DNA of 64,000 nucleotides, taken from assembly GCA_001295775.1 (NCBI GenBank), contig LJIA01000007.1, positions 130,001-194,000 of the forward strand. The letters are read 5' to 3'. Shown piece after piece: positions 34,461 through 43,596 of this stretch (within the stretch, counting starts at the first letter, position 1; each line of letters begins with the position of its first letter). The stretch is from a beta proteobacterium AAP99. GTDB taxonomy: Bacteria; Pseudomonadota; Gammaproteobacteria; Burkholderiales; Burkholderiaceae_C. A program made the position numbers and the translations under genes. Under the pieces are notes generated by a model. It was given only the letters and a program-made list of their open reading frames with translations, ran no database searches and was not told where the DNA came from.

Positions 34461-35645
34461 ATGAATGCATCTCTGCCCACCCAGCGCCTGAGCAACTCGG
34501 TCGAGATGCTGCGCCAGCTCGTCAGCTTCAACACCATCTCCGCCGAATCCAACCTGGGCCTGATCGAGTTCAGCCGGGACTGGCTCGCCGCCCAGGGTGT
34601 GAAGAGCCGCCTGATCTACGACAGCACGGGCAAGAAGGCCAACCTCTTCGCCACGGTGGGCGAGGGCGCCGAGCCCGGCGTGATCCTCAGCGGCCACACG
34701 GATGTCGTGCCCGTGGTGGGCCAGCCCTGGAGCACCGATCCGTTCACGCTCACCGAGCGCGAGGGCAAGCTCTACGGCCGCGGCAGTGCGGACATGAAGG
34801 GCTTCATCGCCTGCGCGCTCAATGCCGTACCCGGCTACCTGGCCTCGCCGCTGGCGGGGGAGCGGCCCTTCCATCTGGCGCTGAGCTATGACGAGGAGAT
34901 CGGCTGCTTCGGCGTGTGGGGTCTGATCAAGGACATCCAGGAGAGCGGCGCCAAGGTCTCGGCCTGCATTGTCGGCGAGCCGTCCTCGATGCAGCCGATC
35001 GTCGCGCACAAGGGCACGCATCGGTTCCGCTGCTGCGTGCGCGGCAAGGAAGCGCATTCGGCCAACACCAACCAGGGTGTGAACGCGATCCACTATGCCA
35101 GCCGGCTGATGAGTTTTCTTCAGGCGCGCGCTGAGCAGATTGCGGCCGGCGAGACACCGGATGCGAACTACCCCGTGCCCACCAGTACGGTTTCGGTCAC
35201 CATGATCGACGGCGGCACCGGCGCCAACATCATCCCGCTGCGCTGCGACTTCACGGTCGATGTGCGCACTCTCCCAGGCACCAGCTTTGCCGCGCTGCTC
35301 GACGAACTGAAGGCCTACGCGAGGACGCTGGAGCCCGAGATGAAGGCCGTGGCCGCCGACGCCGGCATCGATGTGCAGTTCATCGCCAGCATCGAGGGCT
35401 TTGGCGTGACCGATGCTGATCCGCTGCTGGCGCACGTGACTCGCCTGGCCGGCAGCCAGCGCAAGATCCAGGTCAGCTTCGGCACCGAAGCAGGCATCTT
35501 CCAGCGCGCGGGTATCCCCACCATCGTGATCGGCCCCGGCAACATCGACCAGGCCCACCAGCCGGACGAATTTGTGGAGATCGATCAGATCGCCCAATGC
35601 GACGCGTTCCTCACGCGCCTGCTGGCCGAACCCTTCTCAAATTGA
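34461..35645 (+). CDS. argE: Acetylornithine deacetylase
   Basis: 394 residues from the ATG at 34461. M20 motifs: [30 protein letters not shown], and C-terminal FGTEAGIFQ with PTIVIGPG. The length and motifs match proteobacterial ArgE, which removes acetate from N-acetylornithine to give ornithine. argC is elsewhere in the window. The next gene (mmsA-like) starts 20 bp downstream, so the two may be co-transcribed despite different pathways. Confidence 0.9.
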   Translation: MNASLPTQRLSNSVEMLRQLVSFNTISAESNLGLIEFSRDWLAAQGVKSRLIYDSTGKKANLFATVGEGAEPGVILSGHTDVVPVVGQPWSTDPFTLTEREGKLYGRGSADMKGFIACALNAVPGYLASPLAGERPFHLALSYDEEIGCFGVWGLIKDIQESGAKVSACIVGEPSSMQPIVAHKGTHRFRCCVRGKEAHSANTNQGVNAIHYASRLMSFLQARAEQIAAGETPDANYPVPTSTVSVTMIDGGTGANIIPLRCDFTVDVRTLPGTSFAALLDELKAYARTLEPEMKAVAADAGIDVQFIASIEGFGVTDADPLLAHVTRLAGSQRKIQVSFGTEAGIFQRAGIPTIVIGPGNIDQAHQPDEFVEIDQIAQCDAFLTRLLAEPFSN

Positions 35646-35665
35646 ACGCCATCCAGAAGAACGCC

Positions 35666-37201
35666 ATGAACGCACCTGTCACCGTCACGCAGATTCACAA
35701 CTGGATCAACGGCAATGCCGTGGCCGCCCGCCCTGCGGATGGGTCGCCCGTGTTCAACCCGGCCACCGGCGAGATCACCGCGCAGGTCACCACCGGCCAT
35801 GCCGACGACGTGGCCGCGGCTGTGGCTGCGGCGTCTGCTGCCTTTCCGGCCTGGGCAGCCACGACGCCGCTGCGCCGCGCGCGGGTGATGTTCAAGTTCA
35901 AGGAACTGCTGGAGCGCGACGCACGGCGCATCGCCGCCACCATCACGCGCGAGCACGGCAAGGTGTTTTCCGACGCCATGGGCGAATTCACCCGCGGCCT
36001 GGAGGTGGTGGAGTTCGCCTGCGGTGCGCCGCAGCTGCTCAAGGGCGAGATCACGGACCAGGTGGGCGGCGGCATCGATGCCTATTCCCTGCGCCAGCCC
36101 CTGGGCGTGGTGGCGGGCATCACGCCCTTCAACTTCCCCTTCATGGTGCCGCTGTGGATGATCCCCATCGCGCTGGTCTGTGGCAACACCTTCGTGCTCA
36201 AGCCCAGCGAGCGCGACCCCAGCTGCTCGCTGATCGTGGCCGAGCTGCTTAAGGAAGCCGGTCTGCCGGATGGCGTGTTCAATGTGGTGCAGGGCGGCAA
36301 GACCTGCGTGGACGCCATCCTGCATCACCCGGAGGTGCAGGCGGTGAGCTTTGTGGGCTCCACGCCGATCGCGCAGTACATCTACGCCACCGGCACGGCC
36401 AACGGCAAGCGTGTGCAGGCTCTGGGAGGGGCCAAGAACCACATGGTGGTCATGCCGGATGCTGACCTCAAGCAGGCGGTGGACGCGCTGGTGGGTGCCG
36501 GCTATGGCAGCGCCGGCGAGCGCTGCATGGCGATTTCCGTGGCTGTGGCGGTGGGTGACATCGGCGACAAGCTGGTGGATGCATTGGCCGAACGCGCCCG
36601 CACACTGAAGATCGGCAACGGCCTGCAGGGCGAGGGCGACGCCTGCGGCGATTCCGGCATGGACATGGGGCCGCTGGTCACGCGCGATCACCTCAACAAG
36701 GTCAAGGGCTACGTAGACATTGGCGAGGCCGAAGGTGCGCAGCTCGTCGTCGATGGCCGGGCTCATCCGGCTGGTACGCCCGAGGGCGGCTTCTTCATGG
36801 GCGGCTGCCTGTTCGATCAGGTGACGCCGGCCATGCGCATCTACAAGGAAGAGATCTTCGGCCCCGTGCTCAGCGTGGTGCGCGCCAAGACCTTCGACGA
36901 CGCCGTCGCGCTCATCAATGCCCATGAATACGGCAACGGCACGGCGATCTTCACGCGAGACGGCGATGCGGCGCGCGAGTTCGTGCAGCGTATCCAGGTC
37001 GGCATGGTCGGCGTGAACGTGCCCATCCCCGTGCCGATGAGCTTTCACAGCTTCGGCGGCTGGAAGCGCAGCCTATTTGGCGACCACCACATCTACGGCC
37101 CGGAGGGCGTGCGCTTCTACACCCGCTACAAGAGCGTCATGCAGCGCTGGCCCAGCGGCATCAAGGACGGCGCGCAGTTTGTGATGCCGACGATGAAATG
37201 A
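35666..37201 (+). CDS. mmsA: CoA-acylating methylmalonate/malonate-semialdehyde dehydrogenase
   Basis: 511 residues from the ATG at 35666. NAD-site [13 protein letters not shown] at about 153-165, catalytic C287 in GSAGERCMA, and N258 in GGAKNH where ordinary aldehyde dehydrogenases have glutamate, the MMSDH signature. It converts methylmalonate semialdehyde to propionyl-CoA and malonate semialdehyde to acetyl-CoA. With the omega-aminotransferase gene about 1 kb downstream it makes a beta-alanine degradation pair; a toxin-antitoxin module lies between them. Confidence 0.93.
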   Translation: MNAPVTVTQIHNWINGNAVAARPADGSPVFNPATGEITAQVTTGHADDVAAAVAAASAAFPAWAATTPLRRARVMFKFKELLERDARRIAATITREHGKVFSDAMGEFTRGLEVVEFACGAPQLLKGEITDQVGGGIDAYSLRQPLGVVAGITPFNFPFMVPLWMIPIALVCGNTFVLKPSERDPSCSLIVAELLKEAGLPDGVFNVVQGGKTCVDAILHHPEVQAVSFVGSTPIAQYIYATGTANGKRVQALGGAKNHMVVMPDADLKQAVDALVGAGYGSAGERCMAISVAVAVGDIGDKLVDALAERARTLKIGNGLQGEGDACGDSGMDMGPLVTRDHLNKVKGYVDIGEAEGAQLVVDGRAHPAGTPEGGFFMGGCLFDQVTPAMRIYKEEIFGPVLSVVRAKTFDDAVALINAHEYGNGTAIFTRDGDAAREFVQRIQVGMVGVNVPIPVPMSFHSFGGWKRSLFGDHHIYGPEGVRFYTRYKSVMQRWPSGIKDGAQFVMPTMK

Positions 37202-37305
37202 GCTAACTCGCAGACATCGCGTTTGCGGTTTGGGACTTCCGGTTCGCCGATGACGGAGCGTGTCGGTGGACGATCATTGGTGGCTGGTTTCTGGTCTTTC
37301 TTGGC

Positions 37306-37548
37306 GTGATGTTGCCTTGGGCGATTGGTCGCTGGATCGTGTACACCGGCCTTGCCTTGGACTTCGTTGCAATTGGCGTCAGGTGGCATCGGCATGATCA
37401 GCGCGTGAAGCTTGGGCGCCAACGGCGGCTCAGTTTTCGCGTACCGAAGATCAGCCAACCAATCGTGAATGACCCCCCGGCAGCGCCAGCCCCAGCAGAC
37501 GAAAAGCCTTTAGCGGAATCTCGGTGTTACCATGGTGACACTATTTGA
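37306..37548 (+). CDS. Possible small membrane protein upstream of parDE-type module
   Basis: 80 residues from the ATG at 37306; a GTG directly precedes it. The frame is open back to a stop at 37204, and the translated stretch before and after the ATG is strongly hydrophobic (TIIGGWFLVFLGVMLPWAI, then VYTGLALDFVAIGV), giving one or two membrane helices, followed by a basic, proline-rich tail. The last part overlaps the operator of the next operon. Base composition is clearly less GC-rich than its neighbours. It could be a small acquired membrane protein or a remnant. Apart from it, 37202-37559 holds only the operator. Confidence 0.35.
   Translation: MMLPWAIGRWIVYTGLALDFVAIGVRWHRHDQRVKLGRQRRLSFRVPKISQPIVNDPPAAPAPADEKPLAESRCYHGDTI
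37524..37541 (+). promoter_or_regulatory. Operator palindrome of the parDE-type operon
   Basis: An 18-bp dyad GTGTTACCATGGTGACAC with a single mismatched pair lies 18 bp before the antitoxin ATG at 37560. Its size, symmetry and position fit a site for the ribbon-helix-helix antitoxin encoded directly downstream, which would repress its own operon. The dyad is seen; binding is inferred. Confidence 0.65.
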
Positions 37549-37559
37549 TGAATTCAGCC

Positions 37560-37838
37560 ATGACCACAACCTCACTCAAGTTGCCTGACGAATTGAAGAC
37601 TCAGATCAGTGAAGTGGCGCAGGGGCAAAACCTCAGTTCACATGCTTTCATGGTGAAGGCAATCGAAGATGCGGTGAGCCGCGCCAAGCTGAAAGCCGCC
37701 TGGCTCGCGCAGGGCGAGCAACGGCTGGATGCGGCCCAGCGCACTGGCAAGTCCGTTGCGGCGGATGAAGTGTTTGCCTGGATGCGCGAGCGCGGCGCTG
37801 GCCGCGCGGCAGCCGCGCCCAAGGCCCGCAAGGCATGA
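37560..37838 (+). CDS. Ribbon-helix-helix antitoxin (ParD/CopG type)
   Basis: 92 residues from the ATG at 37560 (in-frame TTG 37545 and ATG 37548 are alternatives). The N-terminus TTTSLKLPDELKTQISEVAQGQNLSSHAFMVKAIEDAV is a classic ribbon-helix-helix: one strand with alternating residues, then two helices. The C-terminal half should wrap the toxin. The stop overlaps the toxin start by 4 bp. The antitoxin-first order is the parDE arrangement, opposite to the higBA-type module at 18971. Confidence 0.88.
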   Translation: MTTTSLKLPDELKTQISEVAQGQNLSSHAFMVKAIEDAVSRAKLKAAWLAQGEQRLDAAQRTGKSVAADEVFAWMRERGAGRAAAAPKARKA

Positions 37839-38140
37839 GCCAGCGCGAGCTGGACCTGCGTTTCAGTGACCATGCGATCGCCGACCTCGACCGAATCTTC
37901 GTCTTCTACGAGTCTCGCAACGAGCGGCTCGGAGAGCGCGCGACTGAGCAGCTCATCGAAGGCTTGCAGATTCTCACGCACAGCCCGTTTGTCGGCCGAT
38001 CAGTCAGTGCACGCTTGAGGGAGTTGGTGATCGGCTGGGGCGCAAGCGGTTTTGTCGCGCTCTATCACGTGGACGTTGAGCAGAACGCAGTATTGCTTGT
38101 CGCCATCCGTCATCAGCGCGAGGCGGGCTACGGTGACTAA
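37835..38140 (+). CDS. ParE/RelE-fold toxin
   Basis: 101 residues, overlapping the antitoxin by 4 bp. ParE-type pattern: LRFSDHAIADLDRIFVFYES at the start, LIEGLQILTHSPFVGRSV in the middle, and FVALYHVDVEQNAVLLVAIRHQREAGY at the end, where the Arg and Tyr near the C-terminus fit the family. ParE toxins poison gyrase, while other RelE-fold members cleave mRNA; the sequence alone does not decide. The next gene is the aminotransferase, 28 bp downstream. Confidence 0.88.
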   Translation: MSQRELDLRFSDHAIADLDRIFVFYESRNERLGERATEQLIEGLQILTHSPFVGRSVSARLRELVIGWGASGFVALYHVDVEQNAVLLVAIRHQREAGYGD

Positions 38141-38167
38141 TCGGAACAGCGCACATTGGAGCCCTTC

Positions 38168-39523
38168 ATGACCCTCTCGGTTGCCCCCGTTCTCAGCGAC
38201 GAAATCCACCTGAAGCAGGAAGACCTCAACAACTACTGGATGCCCTTCACGGCCAACCGGCAGTTCAAGGGTGCGCCGCGGCTGATCGCCAAGGCAAAGG
38301 GCATGTACTACTGGGATGACCAGGGCCGGCAGATCCTGGATGGCATCGCTGGCCTGTGGTGCTGCAACGTGGGCCACAACCATCCGCGCGTGGTCGAGGC
38401 GATCCAGAAGCAGGCGGGCGTGCTGGACTACGCGCCGCCCTTCCAGATGGGCAACCCCTTGCAGTTCGAGCTGGCCAACCGGCTGGCCGACATCACGCCG
38501 GGCACGCTCAACAAGGTCTTCTACACAAACTCCGGCAGCGAGAGCGTGGACACCGCGTTGAAGATCGCGATTGCCTACCACCGCGCCCGCGGCGAGGGCT
38601 CGCGCGTGCGGCTGATCGGCCGTGAGCGCGGCTACCACGGCGTGGGCTTTGGCGGCATTGCGGTGGGCGGCATGGTGGCCAACCGCAAGATGTTCGGCAC
38701 GCTCATGGCGGGCACGGACCACCTGCCGCAGACCTGGAATCTCAAGGAGCAGGCCTACAGCCACGGCCAGCCGGCCTGGGGGGCGCATCTGGCCGATGAA
38801 CTCGAGCGCCTGGTGGCCCTGCATGACGCATCCACCATCGCCGCGGTGATCGTGGAGCCGGTGGCGGGCTCGGCTGGCGTGCTGATTCCGCCCGTGGGTT
38901 ATTTGCAGCGCCTGCGCGAGATCTGCGACAAGCACGGCATTCTGCTGATCTTTGATGAAGTGATCACCGGCTTCGGCCGCCTGGGCACCGCCTTCGGCAG
39001 TCAGGCCCTGGGCGTGACGCCGGACCTCATGACCGTGGCCAAGGGCATCACCTCAGGCACCGTGCCCATGGGCGCGGTGTTCGCCAAGGACGAGATCTAC
39101 GACACCTTCATGAGCGGCCCGGCGCACATGATCGAGCTGTTCCACGGCTACACCTACTCAGGCCACCCGCTGGCCTGCGCCGCGGGCATCGCCGTGCAGC
39201 AGGTCTATCAGGAGGAGGGGCTTTTCCAGCGCGCCGCGGAGCTCGCGCCCTACTTCGAGCAGGCCGTGCATTCGCTCAAGGGCGCGCCGCATGTGATCGA
39301 CTGCCGCAACCTGGGTCTGATGGGAGCAGTGGAGCTGCAGGGCCGCGCCGGCGCGCCCACCGCCAAGGCCTTCGAGGTGTTCCTGAAGTGCTACGAGCGC
39401 GGCGTGCTGATCCGCACCACGGGCGACATCCTGGCCTTCACGCCCTCGCTGATCGTGCAGAAGGCCGAGATCGACCGGATCTTCGGAACGGTGCGCGAGG
39501 TGCTTGAGACCGTTGCGGCGTGA
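38168..39523 (+). CDS. Omega-amino acid:pyruvate aminotransferase (beta-alanine type, class III)
   Basis: 451 residues from the ATG at 38168 (GGAG six bases upstream). Class III motifs: NYWMPFTANRQFK near the start, TNSGSESVDTALKIA for phosphate binding, IFDEVITGFGR with the PLP-ring aspartate, and the Schiff-base lysine K292 in TVAKGITSG. The closest described type is the Pseudomonas omega-aminotransferase, which takes beta-alanine and other omega-amines to semialdehydes with pyruvate. Its product, malonate semialdehyde, is the substrate of the mmsA-type enzyme upstream. Confidence 0.92.
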   Translation: MTLSVAPVLSDEIHLKQEDLNNYWMPFTANRQFKGAPRLIAKAKGMYYWDDQGRQILDGIAGLWCCNVGHNHPRVVEAIQKQAGVLDYAPPFQMGNPLQFELANRLADITPGTLNKVFYTNSGSESVDTALKIAIAYHRARGEGSRVRLIGRERGYHGVGFGGIAVGGMVANRKMFGTLMAGTDHLPQTWNLKEQAYSHGQPAWGAHLADELERLVALHDASTIAAVIVEPVAGSAGVLIPPVGYLQRLREICDKHGILLIFDEVITGFGRLGTAFGSQALGVTPDLMTVAKGITSGTVPMGAVFAKDEIYDTFMSGPAHMIELFHGYTYSGHPLACAAGIAVQQVYQEEGLFQRAAELAPYFEQAVHSLKGAPHVIDCRNLGLMGAVELQGRAGAPTAKAFEVFLKCYERGVLIRTTGDILAFTPSLIVQKAEIDRIFGTVREVLETVAA

Positions 39524-39892
39524 GATGCACCGCCTTCGGGCGGGCAGTAAAATCGGCCAAGATCCGCTTGCCGCAAGCGGAAATTGGCTAGTCAGCATAT
39601 TCAAACGAAAAGGCGGGTTGGCGTCAAAAATCGCCCCAAATTCAACGGTTGATTGAAAATCGACTGCAGCATGACGCCTTCGACCAGCGCGCCTGTTTGA
39701 TCGGCCTTTGCCGAAGCGCCAGCCCTCAAGTCCCCTACATCCAGGCCGACAACACTCGTACGGGGCAAAGCGGCAGAGATGCCGTGACGCAAAGCCTCCG
39801 GTCCACGCGCGGCGCCTGCCGGCGCCGCGATGGATAGCGGGGCCGCCCTTTCACGATGCGAACGCACTGACGTTCGCCAGGAAAGGAACAAC
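39524..39892 (+). other. Non-coding gap with short hairpin
   Basis: No credible gene is seen in these 369 bp. A perfect 7-bp hairpin CCGCTTG-CCG-CAAGCGG lies at 39564-39580, about 40 bp after the aminotransferase stop, with AAATT after it; it could be a terminator without a T run. Its CCGCTTG matches the first bases of the dispersed repeat, but the rest does not. The region 39590-39660 is relatively AT-rich and may hold the promoter of the next gene; no convincing -35/-10 pair was found. Confidence 0.5.
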
Positions 39893-40306
39893 ATGAAGAA
39901 AACCATTCTCACGGGCCTGAGCGCAGGTGTGTTCTGCGCCCTGGTGCCCATGCTGGCTGTGGCCGACGACGCCACCTTGGTGCAGACGCGCATCGCCGAA
40001 GCCGCCAGCATCCACACCTTTGCCACCGCCGCGCGCCTATGCGGCTCAATCAGCGAGCGCGAACTCGTGCTGGCGCAGAACCGCATGGATCGCATCCACG
40101 CCGTGGACATGAGCGCCGGCCAGCGCGAAACCTACCTGGTCCTGCGCGCCTCCAACAGCTTCAAGGAAACCGTGCTCGCACGCGCCGTGGAACACGTGCG
40201 CCGCGGCTGCGGGCAGGATCTGGCCGAGACCTGGCGCGACCTCAGCGTGAGCCTGGCCCAGGCCGATGTGCCTGCGAGCACGACGGTGGCCCTGCGCGCA
40301 GAATAG
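39893..40306 (+). CDS. Exported hypothetical protein
   Basis: 137 residues from the ATG at 39893, with GAAAGGA eight bases upstream. A clear signal peptide (MKKTILTGLSAGVFCALVPMLAVA, cleavage before DD). The mature part is about 113 residues, mostly helical, with two cysteines (RLCGS, RGCGQ) that could form a disulphide. No family is recognised. A terminator-like hairpin follows at 40379, so the gene is probably a single transcription unit. Confidence 0.82.
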   Translation: MKKTILTGLSAGVFCALVPMLAVADDATLVQTRIAEAASIHTFATAARLCGSISERELVLAQNRMDRIHAVDMSAGQRETYLVLRASNSFKETVLARAVEHVRRGCGQDLAETWRDLSVSLAQADVPASTTVALRAE

Positions 40307-40378
40307 CGCACCGCATTCCGCATGCCGGTCGATCGGCGTGCCATCTCCGCCGAGCCGGGCGGCGTCATCACCCGGCCT

Positions 40379-40413
40379 CAACGGCTGCCTCAGGCGGGGC
40401 AGCCGTTGTCTTT
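40379..40413 (+). terminator. Terminator-like hairpin
   Basis: An 11-bp perfect stem (CAACGGCTGCC at 40379-40389 and its complement at 40398-40408) with an 8-base loop, followed by TCTTT. It lies about 70 bp after the exported-protein gene and between convergent genes, so it could serve either strand. Confidence 0.7.
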
Positions 40414-40457
40414 GGGTGTACCGATCGCAAGCGGCTGCATTGGCCGCAGTGCGCTGC

Positions 40458-41141
40458 TCAGGTGCTCGCCCACATGCGCAGCAGGTTGTGATAGACCCCG
40501 GTCAGCTTCACGGCCTCGGGCGTCTCACCCTGCTGCTGGCGCAGCGCCAGCACGCTCATGTCGAGATCGAAGAGCAGGCGGCGCTGCGCGTCCTCGCGCA
40601 CCATGCTCTCCACCCAGAAGAAGCTCGCCAGCCGAGCGCCGCGCGTGACCGGCTCGACGCGGTGCACGCTGCTCGAGGGATAGAGCACCATGTGGCCGGC
40701 GGGCAGTTTGACCTGCTTGCTGCCGAAAGTGTCCTCGATCACCAGCTCCCCACCCTCGTACTCGCCGGGCTCGGCGAGAAACAGCGTGCAGGACACATCG
40801 GTGCGCACATGCTGCGCCGTGGGCGCAAAGGTGCGGATGGCGTTGTCGATGTGATTGCCGAAGGCGTTGGCCGCACCGGCGTAGCGGTTGAACAGGGGCG
40901 GGTAGATCTTGCGTGGCAATGCAGCCGTCATGAACAGGGCGCTGGCAGCGAGACCTTCCAGCACCAACTGGCGCGCCTCGCGCGCGGCCATGCTGGTCTC
41001 GGGCAGCTGCTGGTTGTTCTTGACCTGCGCGCTTTGCGTGCCGGCGGTGATGCGGCCATCGGCCCAGTCGGCGTCACGCATCAGTTCGCGGGCGCGCGCA
41101 AGCTTGTCGCCACTCAGCACCTCCGGAATCTGCAGCAGCAT
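40458..41141 (-). CDS. PKHD-type Fe(II)/2-oxoglutarate hydroxylase (PiuC/YbiX family)
   Basis: 227 residues, standard. Iron ligands: H97 and D99 in NHIDNAI, and H160 in [11 protein letters not shown]170 fits the 2-oxoglutarate site. The N-terminus [10 protein letters not shown] and the block [15 protein letters not shown] are typical. Family members are found beside TonB siderophore receptors and may modify or help release siderophore iron, but the reaction is not established. It lies 10 bp downstream of the receptor gene on the same strand and so is in the same operon, presumably Fur-controlled. Confidence 0.93.
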   Translation of the reverse strand: MLLQIPEVLSGDKLARARELMRDADWADGRITAGTQSAQVKNNQQLPETSMAAREARQLVLEGLAASALFMTAALPRKIYPPLFNRYAGAANAFGNHIDNAIRTFAPTAQHVRTDVSCTLFLAEPGEYEGGELVIEDTFGSKQVKLPAGHMVLYPSSSVHRVEPVTRGARLASFFWVESMVREDAQRRLLFDLDMSVLALRQQQGETPEAVKLTGVYHNLLRMWAST

Positions 41142-41150
41142 GGCAGGCTC

Positions 41151-43475
41151 CTAGAAGCGGACGGCGTAGCTGAGCTGCGCCGTGCGGCGTGCGCCCGGCA
41201 CCACGTGGCCTGAGTACACCCCTTCGTAGTAGAGCGTGTCGGCCAGGTTCACGAGGTTGAGCTTGAGCTTCCAGGTGTCCACGGCGTACTCGACCATGGC
41301 GTCGGTGCGCACGTAGGCGGGTACGGCGTTGGTGTTGGTGGCGTTGCCGTAGCGGGTGCCCACGGCCTCCAGGCCCAGCCCGGCCCGCCAGCGCTGCGTG
41401 AACTGGTAGTTGCTCCAGAGGCTGAAGGTGTAGTCCGGCGTGTTGATGGGCTTCTTGCCCTTGTTCGGGCCTTGTTGGCCGCTGGCTTCGTCCACCTTGC
41501 CGCGCAGCACGGCCAGGGCGCCGAAGACTTCCCAGCTCTTGGTGATGCGCCCGGCCACCTCGATCTCCATGCCGTCTGTGTGGCGCTTGCCGTTGAGCAG
41601 ATAGACGGTGGCGTTGGAGAGATCGGTGTTGCGTTCGTTGGTCTTCTCGGTGCGGAACAGCGCGGTGCGCAGGGCGAGGTCGCCATCGAGCAGGTCGAAC
41701 TTGGCGCCGAGTTCGATGTTGCGGTTCTCTTCGGGCGGCGTATTCGCGCTGCGATCATCCAGCTGGTAGAGCTCGCCGGAGGGGTTGAAGCTCGTGCCCC
41801 AGCTGGCGTAGTAGCTCATCTCGGCGGTGGGTTGCCAGATCAGGCCGGCGCGCTTGCTCCACTGCTTGTCGGTGCGCGACAGCGGCCCGAGCGGCGCCAC
41901 GCGGTCGTAGTCGGCCGAGAAGTCATCAAAGCGCAGGCCGGCCACGAGCTTGATGGTGTCCGTGACTGACACCGTGTCCTGCGCATACACGCCTACGGTG
42001 TTGGCGGTGTAGAAGTTGAAGGCGGTGCGCGTGATATTGGCCAGATAGTCCGGCGGCAGCAGCGGCTGCGTGGGGTTGAGCGCCGTGGTCGGCGGATTCG
42101 GCACGGTGGTGGTGTTGGTCCAGCGCGTGGACTTTTCGCGCATGAGTTCCACGCCGGTGAGGAACTCGTGCTTCATGCCCCAAAGCGTTGCTGCGCCCGT
42201 GAGGTCGGTCTGGCTGGTCAGCGTCTCTTCGACGCCACCGCGCGCCTGGCGCTGGCGGTTGATGACCGTGCTGTCGTTCACGGCCGTCGTGCCTGCGGCG
42301 AAGCGCGGTGCCACCGCCCAGAGGTCCCGTTCATAGCGGCCGCTGCGCAGCACCGTGCGCAGCGCAAGATCCTTGCTGAAGCGGTGCGTGTAGGTGCCCG
42401 TGAGGATGCCGGTCTGGTTGCGGTCGAAGTCGGCCTCGGTGATGCCGAAGAAGCTCTTCGGGTCCATGCGCGTGGTGTCGGGCGCCGGCCGGCCGTTGAA
42501 GTAGGGCACACCGTAGTCCGGGATGTTGTTGTCCTTGAGCCAGTAGGCGGCGAGGATCAGCTCATCATCCGTGCCCAGACCCCAGCCGACGGTGGGCGCG
42601 AGGCCCACGCGCTGCTGCGTGGGGCCGTTGCGCCAGCTGTTGGACTCTGCGCTCACGGCATTCAGGCGAAAGGCCGTGGTCGCATCCACGGCGGCATGCA
42701 GGTCCGCGGTGGCGCGGCGGTAGGCGTTCGTGCCGTAGGTCAGCTCGACACTGGAGACGTCGTACACGCGCGGCTGCTTGCTCACCTGGTTGATGATGCC
42801 GCCGGTCGCGCCGCGGCCAAAGAGCATGCCGGCGCTGCCGCGCAGCACGTCAATGCTCTCCAGGTTGAAGGTCTCGCGGTTGTATTGCGCGATGTCGCGC
42901 AGGCCATCCAGATACAGATCACCCACGGCGCTGTAGCCGCGCAGCGTGATGTTGTCGCCCACGCGGCCGCCTTCGCCCGCGTTGAAGGTCAGGCTGGCCA
43001 CATTGCGCAGCGCTTCCTTGAGCGTGTCGGCATTGCGGTCGGCCATCAGCTGCTCGGGGATCACCGTGACGGCATTGGGGATGTCCTTCAGGTCCTGCGC
43101 CATCTTGCCCACCCGGCTGCGGCCGGTCTTCAGGCCGCTGTCCGTCGGCGCGTTGCCGCTGATGCTTTGCTGCGGCAGCTTGGTGGCCGGCCCGCGGTAG
43201 CGCGGGTCAACCACGGGGGCTTCGGCATTCCGGGTGCTGTCTTCGCGGGTGTCGTCCTTCTTGGCATCTGCAGGCTGCGCGGACGGCGCCGGCGCTGGGG
43301 TGGCTGTGGATTGCCCCCAAGCCGGCACGGTGCCACCCAGGGCGATCGCGGTGACCAGAACGCCCAGGCTCGCACCCATCGGGCTGGGCGTGTAAGTAGG
43401 CGCTGACATGGCGGCTGTCGCCTGGACGTGCGCCGATGCCTTGTGTTGATGCTTTTTATGCTGCTTTCTGCTCAT
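41151..43475 (-). CDS. TonB-dependent siderophore receptor (Fiu-like, catecholate type)
   Basis: 774 residues from the ATG at 43473-43475, chosen because GGAGGGAAGA precedes it; a TTG at 43487 is less likely. A long basic, histidine-rich N-terminus precedes the signal segment (ASLGVLVTAIALGGTVPAWG). Plug domain about 100-240 with IPNAVTVIPEQLM, NITLRGYSAVGDLYLDGLRD and VLRGSAGMLFGRGATGGIINQVSK; then a 22-strand barrel ending in the aromatic YAVRF. Together with the PKHD hydroxylase this is the arrangement of E. coli fiu-ybiX, which suggests catecholate or monomeric iron complexes as ligand. Confidence 0.93.
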   Translation of the reverse strand: MSRKQHKKHQHKASAHVQATAAMSAPTYTPSPMGASLGVLVTAIALGGTVPAWGQSTATPAPAPSAQPADAKKDDTREDSTRNAEAPVVDPRYRGPATKLPQQSISGNAPTDSGLKTGRSRVGKMAQDLKDIPNAVTVIPEQLMADRNADTLKEALRNVASLTFNAGEGGRVGDNITLRGYSAVGDLYLDGLRDIAQYNRETFNLESIDVLRGSAGMLFGRGATGGIINQVSKQPRVYDVSSVELTYGTNAYRRATADLHAAVDATTAFRLNAVSAESNSWRNGPTQQRVGLAPTVGWGLGTDDELILAAYWLKDNNIPDYGVPYFNGRPAPDTTRMDPKSFFGITEADFDRNQTGILTGTYTHRFSKDLALRTVLRSGRYERDLWAVAPRFAAGTTAVNDSTVINRQRQARGGVEETLTSQTDLTGAATLWGMKHEFLTGVELMREKSTRWTNTTTVPNPPTTALNPTQPLLPPDYLANITRTAFNFYTANTVGVYAQDTVSVTDTIKLVAGLRFDDFSADYDRVAPLGPLSRTDKQWSKRAGLIWQPTAEMSYYASWGTSFNPSGELYQLDDRSANTPPEENRNIELGAKFDLLDGDLALRTALFRTEKTNERNTDLSNATVYLLNGKRHTDGMEIEVAGRITKSWEVFGALAVLRGKVDEASGQQGPNKGKKPINTPDYTFSLWSNYQFTQRWRAGLGLEAVGTRYGNATNTNAVPAYVRTDAMVEYAVDTWKLKLNLVNLADTLYYEGVYSGHVVPGARRTAQLSYAVRF

Positions 43476-43487
43476 TCTTCCCTCCAA

Positions 43488-43539
43488 TGCAAATAGTTCT
43501 CAACTGCGGATGATACACAAATGAGAATTGTTCGCATTG
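43488..43539 (-). promoter_or_regulatory. Two Fur-box-like sites upstream of the siderophore receptor
   Basis: The first, at about 43519-43539, reads AAATGAGAATTGTTCGCATT on the plus strand, an imperfect dyad close to the AATGAGAAT-type Fur half-sites. The second, about 43488-43506, reads GTTGAGAACTATTTGC on the minus strand. They flank the presumed receptor promoter and lie in the 121-bp divergent gap. Fur with ferrous iron would repress the receptor-hydroxylase operon. Confidence 0.65.
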
Positions 43540-43596
43540 AAGTGGGGCGACCACATCCCGCAGCGGCGTACGGCCCCGGGGCTACCATGCCGCCCC

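Noticed and set aside
39564-39580. Seventh copy of the dispersed repeat
   Set aside because: Only CCGCTTG matches; the downstream TCTGG and hairpin arms are absent, so it is treated as an independent hairpin.
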